Source: Porticoccus litoralis (GTDB lineage Bacteria; Pseudomonadota; Gammaproteobacteria; Pseudomonadales; Porticoccaceae). Taken from it: a stretch of DNA of 64,000 nucleotides. The stretch spans positions 372,001 to 436,000 of the forward strand of contig NZ_JAUUUU010000002.1 in the NCBI RefSeq assembly GCF_030676955.1, read 5' to 3'. The position numbers and the translations under genes are program-made. The notes under the pieces are model-generated. The model saw only the letters and a list, made by a program, of their open reading frames with translations, did no database searches and was not told the DNA's origin. Positions 1 to 7,941 of the stretch are shown piece by piece (position 1 is the stretch's first letter; each line of letters opens with the position of its first letter).

Positions 1-57
1 TTTACCACGGATGTGACTCAATTGTCCTGTTGCGCCGGGTAAGGCTGCGTTCCCGGC

Positions 58-1014
58 TCAGTCGGCATTCCTGATCAGGCGCGGCAGCCAGCGCAGATAT
101 GCGACCATGCCGAACAACTCGACCAGGGATTGGAAGACGATGACAACGATGGCGGCACGCCAGGGCTCCGGCAGTGACAGCGCCAGCGGCAGCATGACGA
201 AGGAGTTGCGGGTACCAAAGCTGAAGGTGAGGGTACGGCCGATAGTGGGCGTGAACCCGAATAGCTCACTGAGCCCCTTGCCGATAATGGCGGCGGCAAT
301 CAGGTAAAGCACAAAAACCACAAGCGCCGACCACAGCAGGGCGCCACTGTCGATCACCAGGCTGACCTGGGAGCCGGCAACCAGAAACACCACCAGTGCC
401 AGCAACGGCACGGGCAGCCACCCAAGCCAGTCCACCAGTGTTTGCGCGCGCGGGTGCTTTTCCGTCAACTGTTCGGTTAACCAGGCCAGGATCAGTGGGG
501 TGACAATCAATCCGAAGAAGGCTGGCAGCAAGTGGCTGCCGACCGCCAGCTCAATGGCGATATTGCCCATGAAAAGCCAGATATAAACGGGTAGCAAAAT
601 GAGCTGCACAATCAGCAGGATCGGCGCGGCCGCGATGGCCCGGGCACCGTCCCCACCACCGAGATGGGTATAACTGATAAACCAGTCCGTACAGGGCACC
701 AGCAGTACCAGCAGCACGCCGAGACGAATAGCGGGATCATCCGGTAACAGCCACAACAGAAGACCAACGACCACCGGTATCAGGATAAAATTGCCCGTCA
801 GCAAAGCGGCCAGAAAGCGGCGATCACGAAATGCCGACCTGAGATGTATCAGTGGTACCTGAGTGAAAGTGGTATACAGAAGAACACCTAGGGCCGGCCA
901 AAGCAACACTTCCCAATGACGGGTCTGCTCTGGTGACATCCAGCCGATGGCCATGCCGACCAGGATGGCAACCAGATAAATCCAGACCTGATATCGCTCC
1001 AGTTGTTCGCGCAT
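58..1014 (-). CDS. Arsenite/bile-acid:sodium symporter family transporter
   Basis: A 318-residue integral membrane protein with about ten hydrophobic segments and short loops, consistent with the BASS/ACR3 superfamily fold. The segment LVPCTDWFISYTHLGGGDGA resembles the conserved mid-protein region of proteins annotated as arsenic resistance transporters. This suggests efflux of arsenite or transport of another anion; the substrate cannot be read from sequence. The ATG at 1014 follows an AGGAA ribosome site. No ars regulator or arsenate reductase is next to it within the window, so an arsenic role is only suggested. Confidence 0.65.
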   Translation of the reverse strand: MREQLERYQVWIYLVAILVGMAIGWMSPEQTRHWEVLLWPALGVLLYTTFTQVPLIHLRSAFRDRRFLAALLTGNFILIPVVVGLLLWLLPDDPAIRLGVLLVLLVPCTDWFISYTHLGGGDGARAIAAAPILLIVQLILLPVYIWLFMGNIAIELAVGSHLLPAFFGLIVTPLILAWLTEQLTEKHPRAQTLVDWLGWLPVPLLALVVFLVAGSQVSLVIDSGALLWSALVVFVLYLIAAAIIGKGLSELFGFTPTIGRTLTFSFGTRNSFVMLPLALSLPEPWRAAIVVIVFQSLVELFGMVAYLRWLPRLIRNAD

Positions 1015-1516
1015 TTAAAGCTGTTCCTGCTGTTTTTCGAGGGCACGATAGTATCATTGGTGCGCAATGAGCTCCCGGGACACGCCCTAAGGGTTTCGGC
1101 AGACTCATCGAAAGGACTGAAATCTCTTTAGGCGGTGTCGGGAGAGATACGGTAAAATGGCCAGTGCCAGCATTTCACCTTTTTGCCGGCTAGTAGAGGG
1201 GAGGGTGTCCCTAAAGGGTTGTTGGTTTTTCCCCAGTTTGGCAGGTTCTGACCCTGTTGAGCGGGGTCACGGATGTAAGGTTAGTAGAACCTAAAGAAGC
1301 TGGTCAATTGCTCATGGACATACTGAGATATTTCGAGAGGGTAGAAAGCTATAGTCTTTAGCTTTGGTAATAGGTGTGGTGTAGCTTGAAATGTTTATTA
1401 GAAGGCATGCTTTAGATTTCTTCACATTACTCAGATTTGTATCCCAGTTGTATCCCAGAATTTCTATCTAGGTTGTGGGGTATAAAATAATCCGTTGCGT
1501 TTATGTAAGGGGGGGA
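1015..1516. other. Gene-free stretch with possible integrase remnant
   Basis: About 500 bases between the transporter and tRNA-Leu(CAA) with no convincing gene. It contains a hairpin-forming pair TGACCC/GGGTCA near 1250-1275 and a tandem GTATCCCAG repeat at 1439-1458. Read from the minus strand, downstream of the tRNA 3' end, the repeat gives CTGGGATACAA twice. It is followed by a short frame containing ITKAKDY, a weak likeness to the start of tRNA-associated integrases. It may be the scar of a lost tRNA-targeting element. Confidence 0.3.
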
Positions 1517-1603
1517 TGGTACCAGAGGCCGGACTCGAACCGGCACGCTTTTAAGGGCGGGGGATTTTGAATCCCCTGTGTCTACCAATTTCACCACTCT
1601 GGC
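1517..1603 (-). tRNA. tRNA-Leu (CAA)
   Basis: An 87-base class II tRNA on the minus strand with encoded CCA. The acceptor stem begins GCCAGAG and closes with CTCTGGT plus ACCA. The D loop carries TGGTAGACA, the anticodon loop is TTCAAAA (anticodon CAA) and the T arm is GGTTCGAGTCC. The long variable arm is typical of leucine tRNAs. Confidence 0.96.
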
Positions 1604-1614
1604 ACAGGGGCGCG

Positions 1615-1642
1615 ATTATAGCAGCGGCCCTTGCAGAATCAA
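1615..1642 (-). promoter_or_regulatory. Promoter of tRNA-Leu (CAA)
   Basis: On the minus strand TTGATT (1637-1642) and a perfect TATAAT (1615-1620) are separated by 16 bases. They sit just upstream of the tRNA 5' end at 1603, followed by a GC-rich discriminator. This is a good sigma-70 promoter. Confidence 0.75.
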
Positions 1643-1734
1643 TAGATGTACCCTTTTGGAAGCATGGGTTTGCTGGCCCTGTCAGGTGATTTCCTTTACC
1701 CTTGCGGCCTTTCACCGCACCACGATCAGAGATT

Positions 1735-2784
1735 ATGCGCCGCGACCATTTTCACTACCATTTGCCCGATGAGCTGATAGCGCGTCAGCCTGCAGCGCAA
1801 CGTCGCGGCAGCCGCTTGCTGGTGCTGGACGGGGAAAGTGGTGAGCTTTCTCATCGACAGTTCCCCGACCTCGCAGAACTGGTCAGGCCTGGTGACTTGA
1901 TGGTGTTTAACAACACCCGGGTGATTCCGGCGCGTCTCTATGGCCATAAAGCCAGTGGTGGCAAAGTTGAAATGCTGGTGGAGCGCCTGGTGGATGAACG
2001 CAATGTGCTGGCACATCTGCGTGCCAGCAAGTCCCCGAAGCCAGGGACAACAATTCATTTCGAGGGTGATGTTGTTGCCGAAGTCACAGGTCGGGAAGGG
2101 GAGCTTTTCTGTCTGTATTTTCAGGGCGACCGGTCAGCGCTGGATATCCTGGAAACCCATGGTCATATGCCATTGCCGCCTTACATTGATCGCGCAGATG
2201 GCAAACTGGACCGTGAACGCTACCAGACAGTTTATGCAGAAAAACCCGGTGCGGTAGCGGCGCCGACAGCGGGTTTGCACTTTGATGAAGACCTGCTTGC
2301 TCAGTTGCGAGCCCTGGGTGTGGAAATCGCCCATGTCACTCTGCATGTGGGGGCCGGCACATTTCAGCCGGTGAGGGTGGATAATATCCTCGACCACCAG
2401 ATGCACGCGGAAGTCATTGATGTGTCTGAAGAGGTCTGTCGGCAGGTGGTGGAAACCCAAGCCCGGGGTGGTCGGGTGATTGCAGTGGGCACTACCAGTG
2501 TGCGCTGCCTGGAAAGTGCTGCGGCAGCAGGGCAGATTGTGCCCATGAATAGCGAAACTGATATTTTCATTTACCCGGGATATCAATTCCGGGTCGTGGA
2601 TGCGCTGATCACCAATTTTCACCTGCCAGAATCTACATTGCTGATGTTGGTCAGTGCCTTTTCAGGGTTTTCCCGCATCATGAGGGCTTATAAAGAAGCC
2701 GTTGCTGAGCGTTATCGTTTTTTCAGTTATGGGGACGCCATGTTCCTGACGTGTAACCCTAATGCCAGAGAGGATATGCCGTAA
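1735..2784 (+). CDS. queA: S-adenosylmethionine:tRNA ribosyltransferase-isomerase
   Basis: Transfers and isomerises the ribose of S-adenosylmethionine onto preQ1 in tRNA, giving epoxyqueuosine. The protein has 349 residues and aligns along its whole length with E. coli QueA from memory. Conserved blocks include VFNNTRVIPARL, PPYIDRADG, GAVAAPTAGLHFDE, VTLHVGAGTFQPVR and TNFHLPESTLLMLVSAF. The ATG at 1735 is preferred over one 33 bases upstream because MRRDHFHYHLPDELIA matches the family start. The stop codon TAA overlaps the ATG of tgt by one base, so the two queuosine genes are probably translated as a coupled pair. Confidence 0.97.
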   Translation: MRRDHFHYHLPDELIARQPAAQRRGSRLLVLDGESGELSHRQFPDLAELVRPGDLMVFNNTRVIPARLYGHKASGGKVEMLVERLVDERNVLAHLRASKSPKPGTTIHFEGDVVAEVTGREGELFCLYFQGDRSALDILETHGHMPLPPYIDRADGKLDRERYQTVYAEKPGAVAAPTAGLHFDEDLLAQLRALGVEIAHVTLHVGAGTFQPVRVDNILDHQMHAEVIDVSEEVCRQVVETQARGGRVIAVGTTSVRCLESAAAAGQIVPMNSETDIFIYPGYQFRVVDALITNFHLPESTLLMLVSAFSGFSRIMRAYKEAVAERYRFFSYGDAMFLTCNPNAREDMP

Positions 2785-3911
2785 TGAGTCGTGATTGTTT
2801 CATGTCGTTTGAGCTGGATATCAGTGATGGCAAGGCACGACGTGGCCGGATGCAATTTCCCCGGGGTGTGGTGGAAACACCGGCTTTTATGCCAGTCGGT
2901 ACCTGTGGCACGGTGAAAGGTATGCTACCCCGGGATATCGGGGAAATCGGTGCACAGATCATTCTCGGCAACACCTTTCACTTGATGCTGCGACCCGGTA
3001 CCCAGGTGGTGATGGAGCACGGAGATCTGCATGACTTTATGCAGTGGCCTGGCCCCATTCTTACCGACTCCGGTGGTTTTCAGGTTTTCAGCCTCGGCGA
3101 TATCCGCAAGATTTCCGAGGAAGGAGTTTCCTTTCGCTCACCTATCGACGGTAGCCCGGTGTTTCTCGATCCGGAGTCATCGATCCGCGTCCAACATGAA
3201 CTTGGCGCCGATGTGGTGATGATTTTTGATGAGTGCACGCCCTATCCAGCGACGCTAGAACAGGCCAAGTCCTCTATGGAGCTATCCCTGCGCTGGGCAA
3301 AACGCAGTAAGGATACCCATGGCGATAATCCCTCGGCGCTGTTCGGGATTGTTCAGGGTGGCATGTACGAAGCTCTGCGTGAGGAGTCCCTTAGAGGTCT
3401 GGAAGACATCGGTTTTGACGGCTATGCCATCGGTGGTTTGTCGGTAGGAGAGCCCAAGGAAGATATGATTCGTGTCCTCGATCACCTTCCACCAAAAATG
3501 CCCGCCGACAAACCCCGCTACCTGATGGGGGTGGGCAAGCCCCAGGATATTCTCGAGGCAGTGCGTCGCGGCATTGATATGTTTGATTGCGTGATGCCCA
3601 CCCGCAATGCCCGTAATGGTCATTTGTTCACCAGTGGCGGGGTGGTGAAAATTCGCAACGCGGTTCACCGCCATGATACGGCCCCGCTCGACGTCAACTG
3701 TGACTGCTATACCTGCCAGAACTTCAGCCGGGCCTACCTGCATCATCTGGAAAAGTGTGGAGAGATTCTCGGCGCACAACTCAACACCATTCATAACCTG
3801 CGTTATTACCAGAACCTGATGTCGGATATCCGCCGTGCAATTGAGGAACAGCGCCTCGATGGGTTTGCCGAACAGTTTTACCGGGAGCAGGGCCTCACCC
3901 CGGCAACTTGA
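2784..3911 (+). CDS. tgt: Queuine tRNA-ribosyltransferase
   Basis: Exchanges guanine-34 for preQ1 in tRNAs with GUN anticodons, the step before QueA. The protein has 375 residues. Visible landmarks are the substrate loop DSGGFQVFSLGDIRKI, the catalytic region MFDCVMPTRNARNGHLF and the zinc site CDCYTC followed by a histidine in the SRAYLHHL segment. Its ATG lies within the queA stop codon. In most relatives yajC follows; here secD follows after only 124 bases. Confidence 0.97.
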   Translation: MSRDCFMSFELDISDGKARRGRMQFPRGVVETPAFMPVGTCGTVKGMLPRDIGEIGAQIILGNTFHLMLRPGTQVVMEHGDLHDFMQWPGPILTDSGGFQVFSLGDIRKISEEGVSFRSPIDGSPVFLDPESSIRVQHELGADVVMIFDECTPYPATLEQAKSSMELSLRWAKRSKDTHGDNPSALFGIVQGGMYEALREESLRGLEDIGFDGYAIGGLSVGEPKEDMIRVLDHLPPKMPADKPRYLMGVGKPQDILEAVRRGIDMFDCVMPTRNARNGHLFTSGGVVKIRNAVHRHDTAPLDVNCDCYTCQNFSRAYLHHLEKCGEILGAQLNTIHNLRYYQNLMSDIRRAIEEQRLDGFAEQFYREQGLTPAT

Positions 3912-3963
3912 GTTACGTTGCTTCGTCCCCATATACCATCGGGTAACTTTTATTTCTGACGGG

Positions 3964-3994
3964 TTCGGCAAGCCCGTTCAATTCAGCCTATAAT
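3964..3994 (+). promoter_or_regulatory. Probable secD promoter
   Basis: A perfect TATAAT at 3989-3994 lies in the short tgt-secD gap, 42 bases before the secD ATG. The -35 region is weak (TTCGGC at 3964-3969, spacing 19). A small hairpin, ACGGG...CCCGT around 3959-3977, overlaps it. secDF may thus have its own start of transcription in addition to read-through from queA-tgt. Confidence 0.5.
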
Positions 3995-4035
3995 GGCCCG
4001 CTTTATCAACCGGGACACAACACAAGAACCGTGAT

Positions 4036-5892
4036 ATGAACCGTTACCCAATTTGGAAATACCTGCTGATAGTCTTTGTGATTACGCTGGGGGTTGTTTA
4101 TGCACTCCCCAATCTTTACGTCCCCGATCCTGCAGTGCAGATCTCCGGCCAGAGCAGTGGCACGGTAATCGATGCTCCTGTGCTCGAGCGTGTTGAAGCG
4201 GCGCTCAAACAGGAGGGTATCGAGTACTTCGGTGGTGAAGTGAGCGGTGAAAATGGTCTTATTCGCCTTCGGGATGGAGAGCAACAATTGCTGGCCAAGC
4301 GTGTTATTCAGCGTGCCTTGGGTTCCGATTACATTGTTGCGTTAAATCTTGCTGCCACCACGCCAGACTGGCTGTCCTCGCTGGGAGCCAGCCCCATGAA
4401 GCTTGGCCTCGATCTCAGTGGTGGTGTTCATTTCCTGCTGGAAGTGAATACAGACGAAGCAATCGGCAAACGAATGGATACGGCCGTCCGTGAGGTGCGG
4501 GCGGCTATGCGTGAAGAAAAGCTGCGCTATGCAAGTGTCAAGCTGGAAGATGGAGCAACCATTGTCAGTAAATTCGATACTGAGGCAGAGCGTGATCAGG
4601 GCAGTGAAATCCTGCGTAAAAACTTTCGGGATTTGGGCAGACAGTTGAGTGAGGAGGATGGCCTCTTTGTGATTCGCTCAAGCATGTCCGAAGCGGCCGT
4701 CAGGGAAATTGAGGATTATGCACTCAACCAGAACCTGACCACGTTGCGTAATCGGGTGAATGAGCTAGGCGTATCGGAACCCATTGTTCAGCGCCAGGGC
4801 CGCAATCGCGTCGTGGTGGAGCTGCCCGGTGTGCAGGATACGGCAGAAGCAAAACGGATCATTGGTAAAACAGCTAATCTGGAATTTCGACTGGAAGCGG
4901 AACCGGGAAAAATCACCAACCGGGAAAAATTTGAATTCCGCGATCCCAACGCACGACCAAAGGATGCGTTCCTGGAACGTACCGTGGTCATTACTGGTGA
5001 TCATGTTTCCAATGCCACATCCTCGTTTGATGAAAATGGTATGCCCCAGGTCAACATCAACCTGGACAGTGAGGGCGGTGCGCGCATGCATCGGGCCTCT
5101 CGCAAGAACATCGGCAAGCGTCTCGGGGTGTTGTTTATCGAGTACAAAACCCGGATGGACTACATCACCGATGAGAATGGTGAGCAGATTGCCATTCCGG
5201 AACGTTATGTCGAGAAGAAGATTATCAGTCTTGCCACCATTCGCAGTGCGCTGGGCGTGACTTTCCGCATTACCGGTCTTGATAACCCCCGTGAAGCTTC
5301 GGAATTGGCGCTGTTGCTCCGAGCGGGTGCACTGGCTGCGCCCATGTACTTTGTGGAGGAGCGCACCATCGGTCCGTCGCTGGGTGCCGAAAATATTGCG
5401 CTGGGTATCAAGTCGGTCACCATCGGTATGCTGGTGGTTCTCGGGTTTATGCTGGTCTACTACAAGATGTTTGGTCTCTTTGCCAACCTGGCACTGGGAT
5501 TCAACCTGATCATTTTGGTGGCTGCCATGTCTATTCTGGGGGCGACCTTAACACTGCCGGGTATTGCCGGTATTGTGCTGACCGTCGGTATGGCGGTGGA
5601 TGCCAACGTGCTGATCTTTTCGCGAATCAAGGAGGAGCTGGCCAACGGGATGCCGCCGCAGTCGGCCATTAATGCCGGTTATGACCGGGCCTTTGTTTCG
5701 ATCCTTGATGCTAACCTGACAACGCTGATCGTGGCGGTGATTCTATATGCCATCGGCTCAGGTCCGGTTCAGGGTTTCGCGGTGACGCTGTCCATCGGTA
5801 TTCTGTCTTCCATGTTTACGGCTATTCTGGGTACCCGCGCGCTGGTGAACCTGTTCTATGGTGATCGCACCATCAAACGAGTCTGGATTTAG
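4036..5892 (+). CDS. secD: Protein translocase subunit SecD
   Basis: Inner-membrane partner of SecYEG that uses the proton gradient to pull exported proteins through. The protein has 618 residues: one membrane segment near residues 8-27, a large periplasmic region including the P1 head (MKLGLDLSGGVHFLLEV at its start), then about five C-terminal membrane segments from about residue 455. The motif VGMAVDANVLIFSRIKEEL carries the conserved aspartate of the RND-like fold. It is 9 bases from secF, forming an operon. The length matches gammaproteobacterial SecD. Confidence 0.97.
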   Translation: MNRYPIWKYLLIVFVITLGVVYALPNLYVPDPAVQISGQSSGTVIDAPVLERVEAALKQEGIEYFGGEVSGENGLIRLRDGEQQLLAKRVIQRALGSDYIVALNLAATTPDWLSSLGASPMKLGLDLSGGVHFLLEVNTDEAIGKRMDTAVREVRAAMREEKLRYASVKLEDGATIVSKFDTEAERDQGSEILRKNFRDLGRQLSEEDGLFVIRSSMSEAAVREIEDYALNQNLTTLRNRVNELGVSEPIVQRQGRNRVVVELPGVQDTAEAKRIIGKTANLEFRLEAEPGKITNREKFEFRDPNARPKDAFLERTVVITGDHVSNATSSFDENGMPQVNINLDSEGGARMHRASRKNIGKRLGVLFIEYKTRMDYITDENGEQIAIPERYVEKKIISLATIRSALGVTFRITGLDNPREASELALLLRAGALAAPMYFVEERTIGPSLGAENIALGIKSVTIGMLVVLGFMLVYYKMFGLFANLALGFNLIILVAAMSILGATLTLPGIAGIVLTVGMAVDANVLIFSRIKEELANGMPPQSAINAGYDRAFVSILDANLTTLIVAVILYAIGSGPVQGFAVTLSIGILSSMFTAILGTRALVNLFYGDRTIKRVWI

Positions 5893-5901
5893 GAGCTGGC
5901 C

Positions 5902-6822
5902 ATGACAACCCAACGCATTTTCAATTTTATGGGTGGCCGCAAGTTGGCTGCCGCTTTTTCCATTGCCCTGTTGCTCTGCGCCATAGTCTCCCTGTCAGTC
6001 AAAGGGTTGGTGCTGGGATTGGATTTCACAGGGGGCTCTCAGGTAGAAGTTGGTTTCCCCCGAGCAGCAGACCTGAGCCTGGTTCGTCAACAGCTCACTG
6101 ATAGCGGGTTTGAAAACCCGGTGGTTGTGTTTTTTGGTTCGGAAAGCGATGTGCTGATTCGCATGCAGGGAAAGCCCGACGAGGGCCTTGCGGAATCGGT
6201 AATGAAGTCGCTTGATCCGAATAATTCCGGCGAGCTTGAGCTGCGTCGTGTGGATTACGTTGGTCCGCAGGTTGGTGAAGAGTTGCGGGAAGACGGTGGC
6301 CTAGGAATGCTGGCTGCGCTGGCCGTGGTCATGCTGTATGTCGCGATTCGCTTCCAATACAAGTTTGCGCTGGGTGCAGTGGCTGCGTTGATTCATGATG
6401 TGATTATCACCCTGGGATTCTTCTCTATCACCGGTCTGGAAGTGGATCTGACCGTGCTTGCAGCGGTGCTGGCGGTGATCGGTTATTCCCTGAATGACAC
6501 CATTGTGGTTGCCGACAGAATCCGGGAGAACATCCGCCTGTTGAGGGAAGAGGATCTGATCAGTGTGATCAATGAATCTCTAACCCAGACCCTGGGGCGT
6601 ACCTTGATTACCTCGTTGACCACCATCTTTGTACTGGTGGCACTGTTTGTCTTCGGTGGTGAGTTGATCCACAACTTTTCAATCGCCCTGATTGTGGGTG
6701 TTGTCATTGGTACTTACTCGTCTATTTATGTGGCAGCCAACATGTTGTTGCTTCTGGGTATGAAACGTGAGGATCTGCTACCCCCGGAAAGAGAGGGTGC
6801 GGAATTCGACGAATTGCCTTGA
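5902..6822 (+). CDS. secF: Protein translocase subunit SecF
   Basis: Forms the SecDF complex with the preceding gene product. The protein has 306 residues with an N-terminal membrane segment, a short periplasmic domain opening with GLDFTGGSQVEV, and five C-terminal membrane segments. The conserved signature IGYSLNDTIVVADRIREN is present. AGGAG lies 9 bases before the ATG. No gene for YajC, the usual small accessory protein of this complex, is found in the window. Confidence 0.97.
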   Translation: MTTQRIFNFMGGRKLAAAFSIALLLCAIVSLSVKGLVLGLDFTGGSQVEVGFPRAADLSLVRQQLTDSGFENPVVVFFGSESDVLIRMQGKPDEGLAESVMKSLDPNNSGELELRRVDYVGPQVGEELREDGGLGMLAALAVVMLYVAIRFQYKFALGAVAALIHDVIITLGFFSITGLEVDLTVLAAVLAVIGYSLNDTIVVADRIRENIRLLREEDLISVINESLTQTLGRTLITSLTTIFVLVALFVFGGELIHNFSIALIVGVVIGTYSSIYVAANMLLLLGMKREDLLPPEREGAEFDELP

Positions 6823-6993
6823 GAAAGGCGACTTTAGGGCTGTCCGGGCCGCAGTTGCTTGATTCTGGCAGCTAAATTTTTTCTTGCTTGTTTCGGACAG
6901 CCGCTGTTAAAGTGGCCATTGCGGGCGTCTGATGCGTCCGTATTTATTACTGCCAATACAACAAGTTGGCAATCAAGTGTTTACGAGGATCAT

Positions 6994-7206
6994 ATGTCAG
7001 ATTTAGTTACCGGTACCGTTAAGTGGTTCAATGAAGAAAAAGGATATGGCTTCCTGGCCCAGGAAGGTGGAAAGGATGTATTCGTGCATTTCAGTGCTAT
7101 CAACGGTACTGGCCGTCGCACACTGTTTGAAGGCCAACAGGTTTCTTTTGAAGTGACCCAAGGCCAGAAAGGCCCTCAGGCTCAGAACGTAACCGTTATT
7201 GCGTAA
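6994..7206 (+). CDS. Cold-shock domain protein
   Basis: A 70-residue OB-fold protein that binds single-stranded RNA or DNA and acts as an RNA chaperone. The RNP1-type motif KGYGFL and RNP2-type motif VFVHF are present, after the usual TGTVKWFNEEKGYGF opening. The ATG at 6994, preceded by ACGAGGA, gives the normal family length; an upstream in-frame start would add 45 unrelated residues. The 170-base leader between secF and this gene is long, as is common for temperature-regulated csp genes, but I see no specific element in it. Confidence 0.93.
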   Translation: MSDLVTGTVKWFNEEKGYGFLAQEGGKDVFVHFSAINGTGRRTLFEGQQVSFEVTQGQKGPQAQNVTVIA

Positions 7207-7230
7207 GGCTTTAACAGTCGTGTTACACCC

Positions 7231-7264
7231 AAAAAATGCCAGCAAATGCTGGCATTTTTTGTTT
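7231..7264 (+). terminator. Terminator of the cold-shock gene
   Basis: Stem AATGCCAGCA / TGCTGGCATT with a loop of two bases or so, flanked by six A on the left and a run of T on the right. It could act in both directions, serving the convergent lytic transglycosylase gene too. Confidence 0.85.
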
Positions 7265-7368
7265 TCTATTGCGTGAAATAACGCCCGACCTATTGGTCGA
7301 CATGACGTTCACTTTTCTGCTGACGTGCTGAGAAGGCATTGCGGGGAAAGGTGAGGTCATCTTTTGGC

Positions 7369-7941
7369 CTAGCGCCAGTTATCCCAAGCTACCAGTACCA
7401 GTTCAGAGTACCAGGTTTTTCCATAGCTGCCGTTGTAGCGGGCGAGCGCCGGGGTGAGGTCGCCATCTTCCATATCCAGATAATATTTCAGAATCGTGCA
7501 GCCGTAGCGCAGATTGGTGTCTACGTGGATGAGGTTGTCTTCTTCGCGGCCTATTTCCCGTTTCCAGAACGGCATTACTTGCATCAGGCCTTGCGCCCCT
7601 GCGCGCGATACGGCGTAGGGATCAAAACGGCTTTCTATCTGGATAACGGCAAGAACAATTTCCGGTGAAAGCCCGGCTCGAGTTGCTGCCAGGTGGATTT
7701 TGCGAAGCAGTTCAAGCCGCTCGCGGCTGTCGGGGATAAATTTTTCCAGCTGACTCGATTTCGCCATCAACCAGACCTCGGCATCAAAGCGGTCTTCAAA
7801 ACTGTCAGCTTGAGCGATTGTTGCCTTGAGCAAGGCCACCAGCTGCTGGTCGACTTCCTGCTCGGCCAGCGTGGCAAAAGGGGTGAACAAGATGGCTGTC
7901 AGCCACCCGATGATCAACCCTTTGCACAATTTTTTTCTCAT
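7369..7941 (-). CDS. Lytic transglycosylase SLT-domain protein
   Basis: A 190-residue secreted murein hydrolase. A signal peptide is visible (KKLCKGLIIGWLTAILF, cleavage after about residue 26). The SLT domain spans about residues 85-185. It contains IQIESRFDPYAVS with the catalytic glutamate, then GAQGLMQVMP and the tyrosine-rich ARYNGSYGKTWY end. It cuts the glycan strands of peptidoglycan by transglycosylation. Its start overlaps the proS stop in an ATGA, so it is the second gene of a proS operon. I do not assign a specific mlt name. Confidence 0.88.
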   Translation of the reverse strand: MRKKLCKGLIIGWLTAILFTPFATLAEQEVDQQLVALLKATIAQADSFEDRFDAEVWLMAKSSQLEKFIPDSRERLELLRKIHLAATRAGLSPEIVLAVIQIESRFDPYAVSRAGAQGLMQVMPFWKREIGREEDNLIHVDTNLRYGCTILKYYLDMEDGDLTPALARYNGSYGKTWYSELVLVAWDNWR

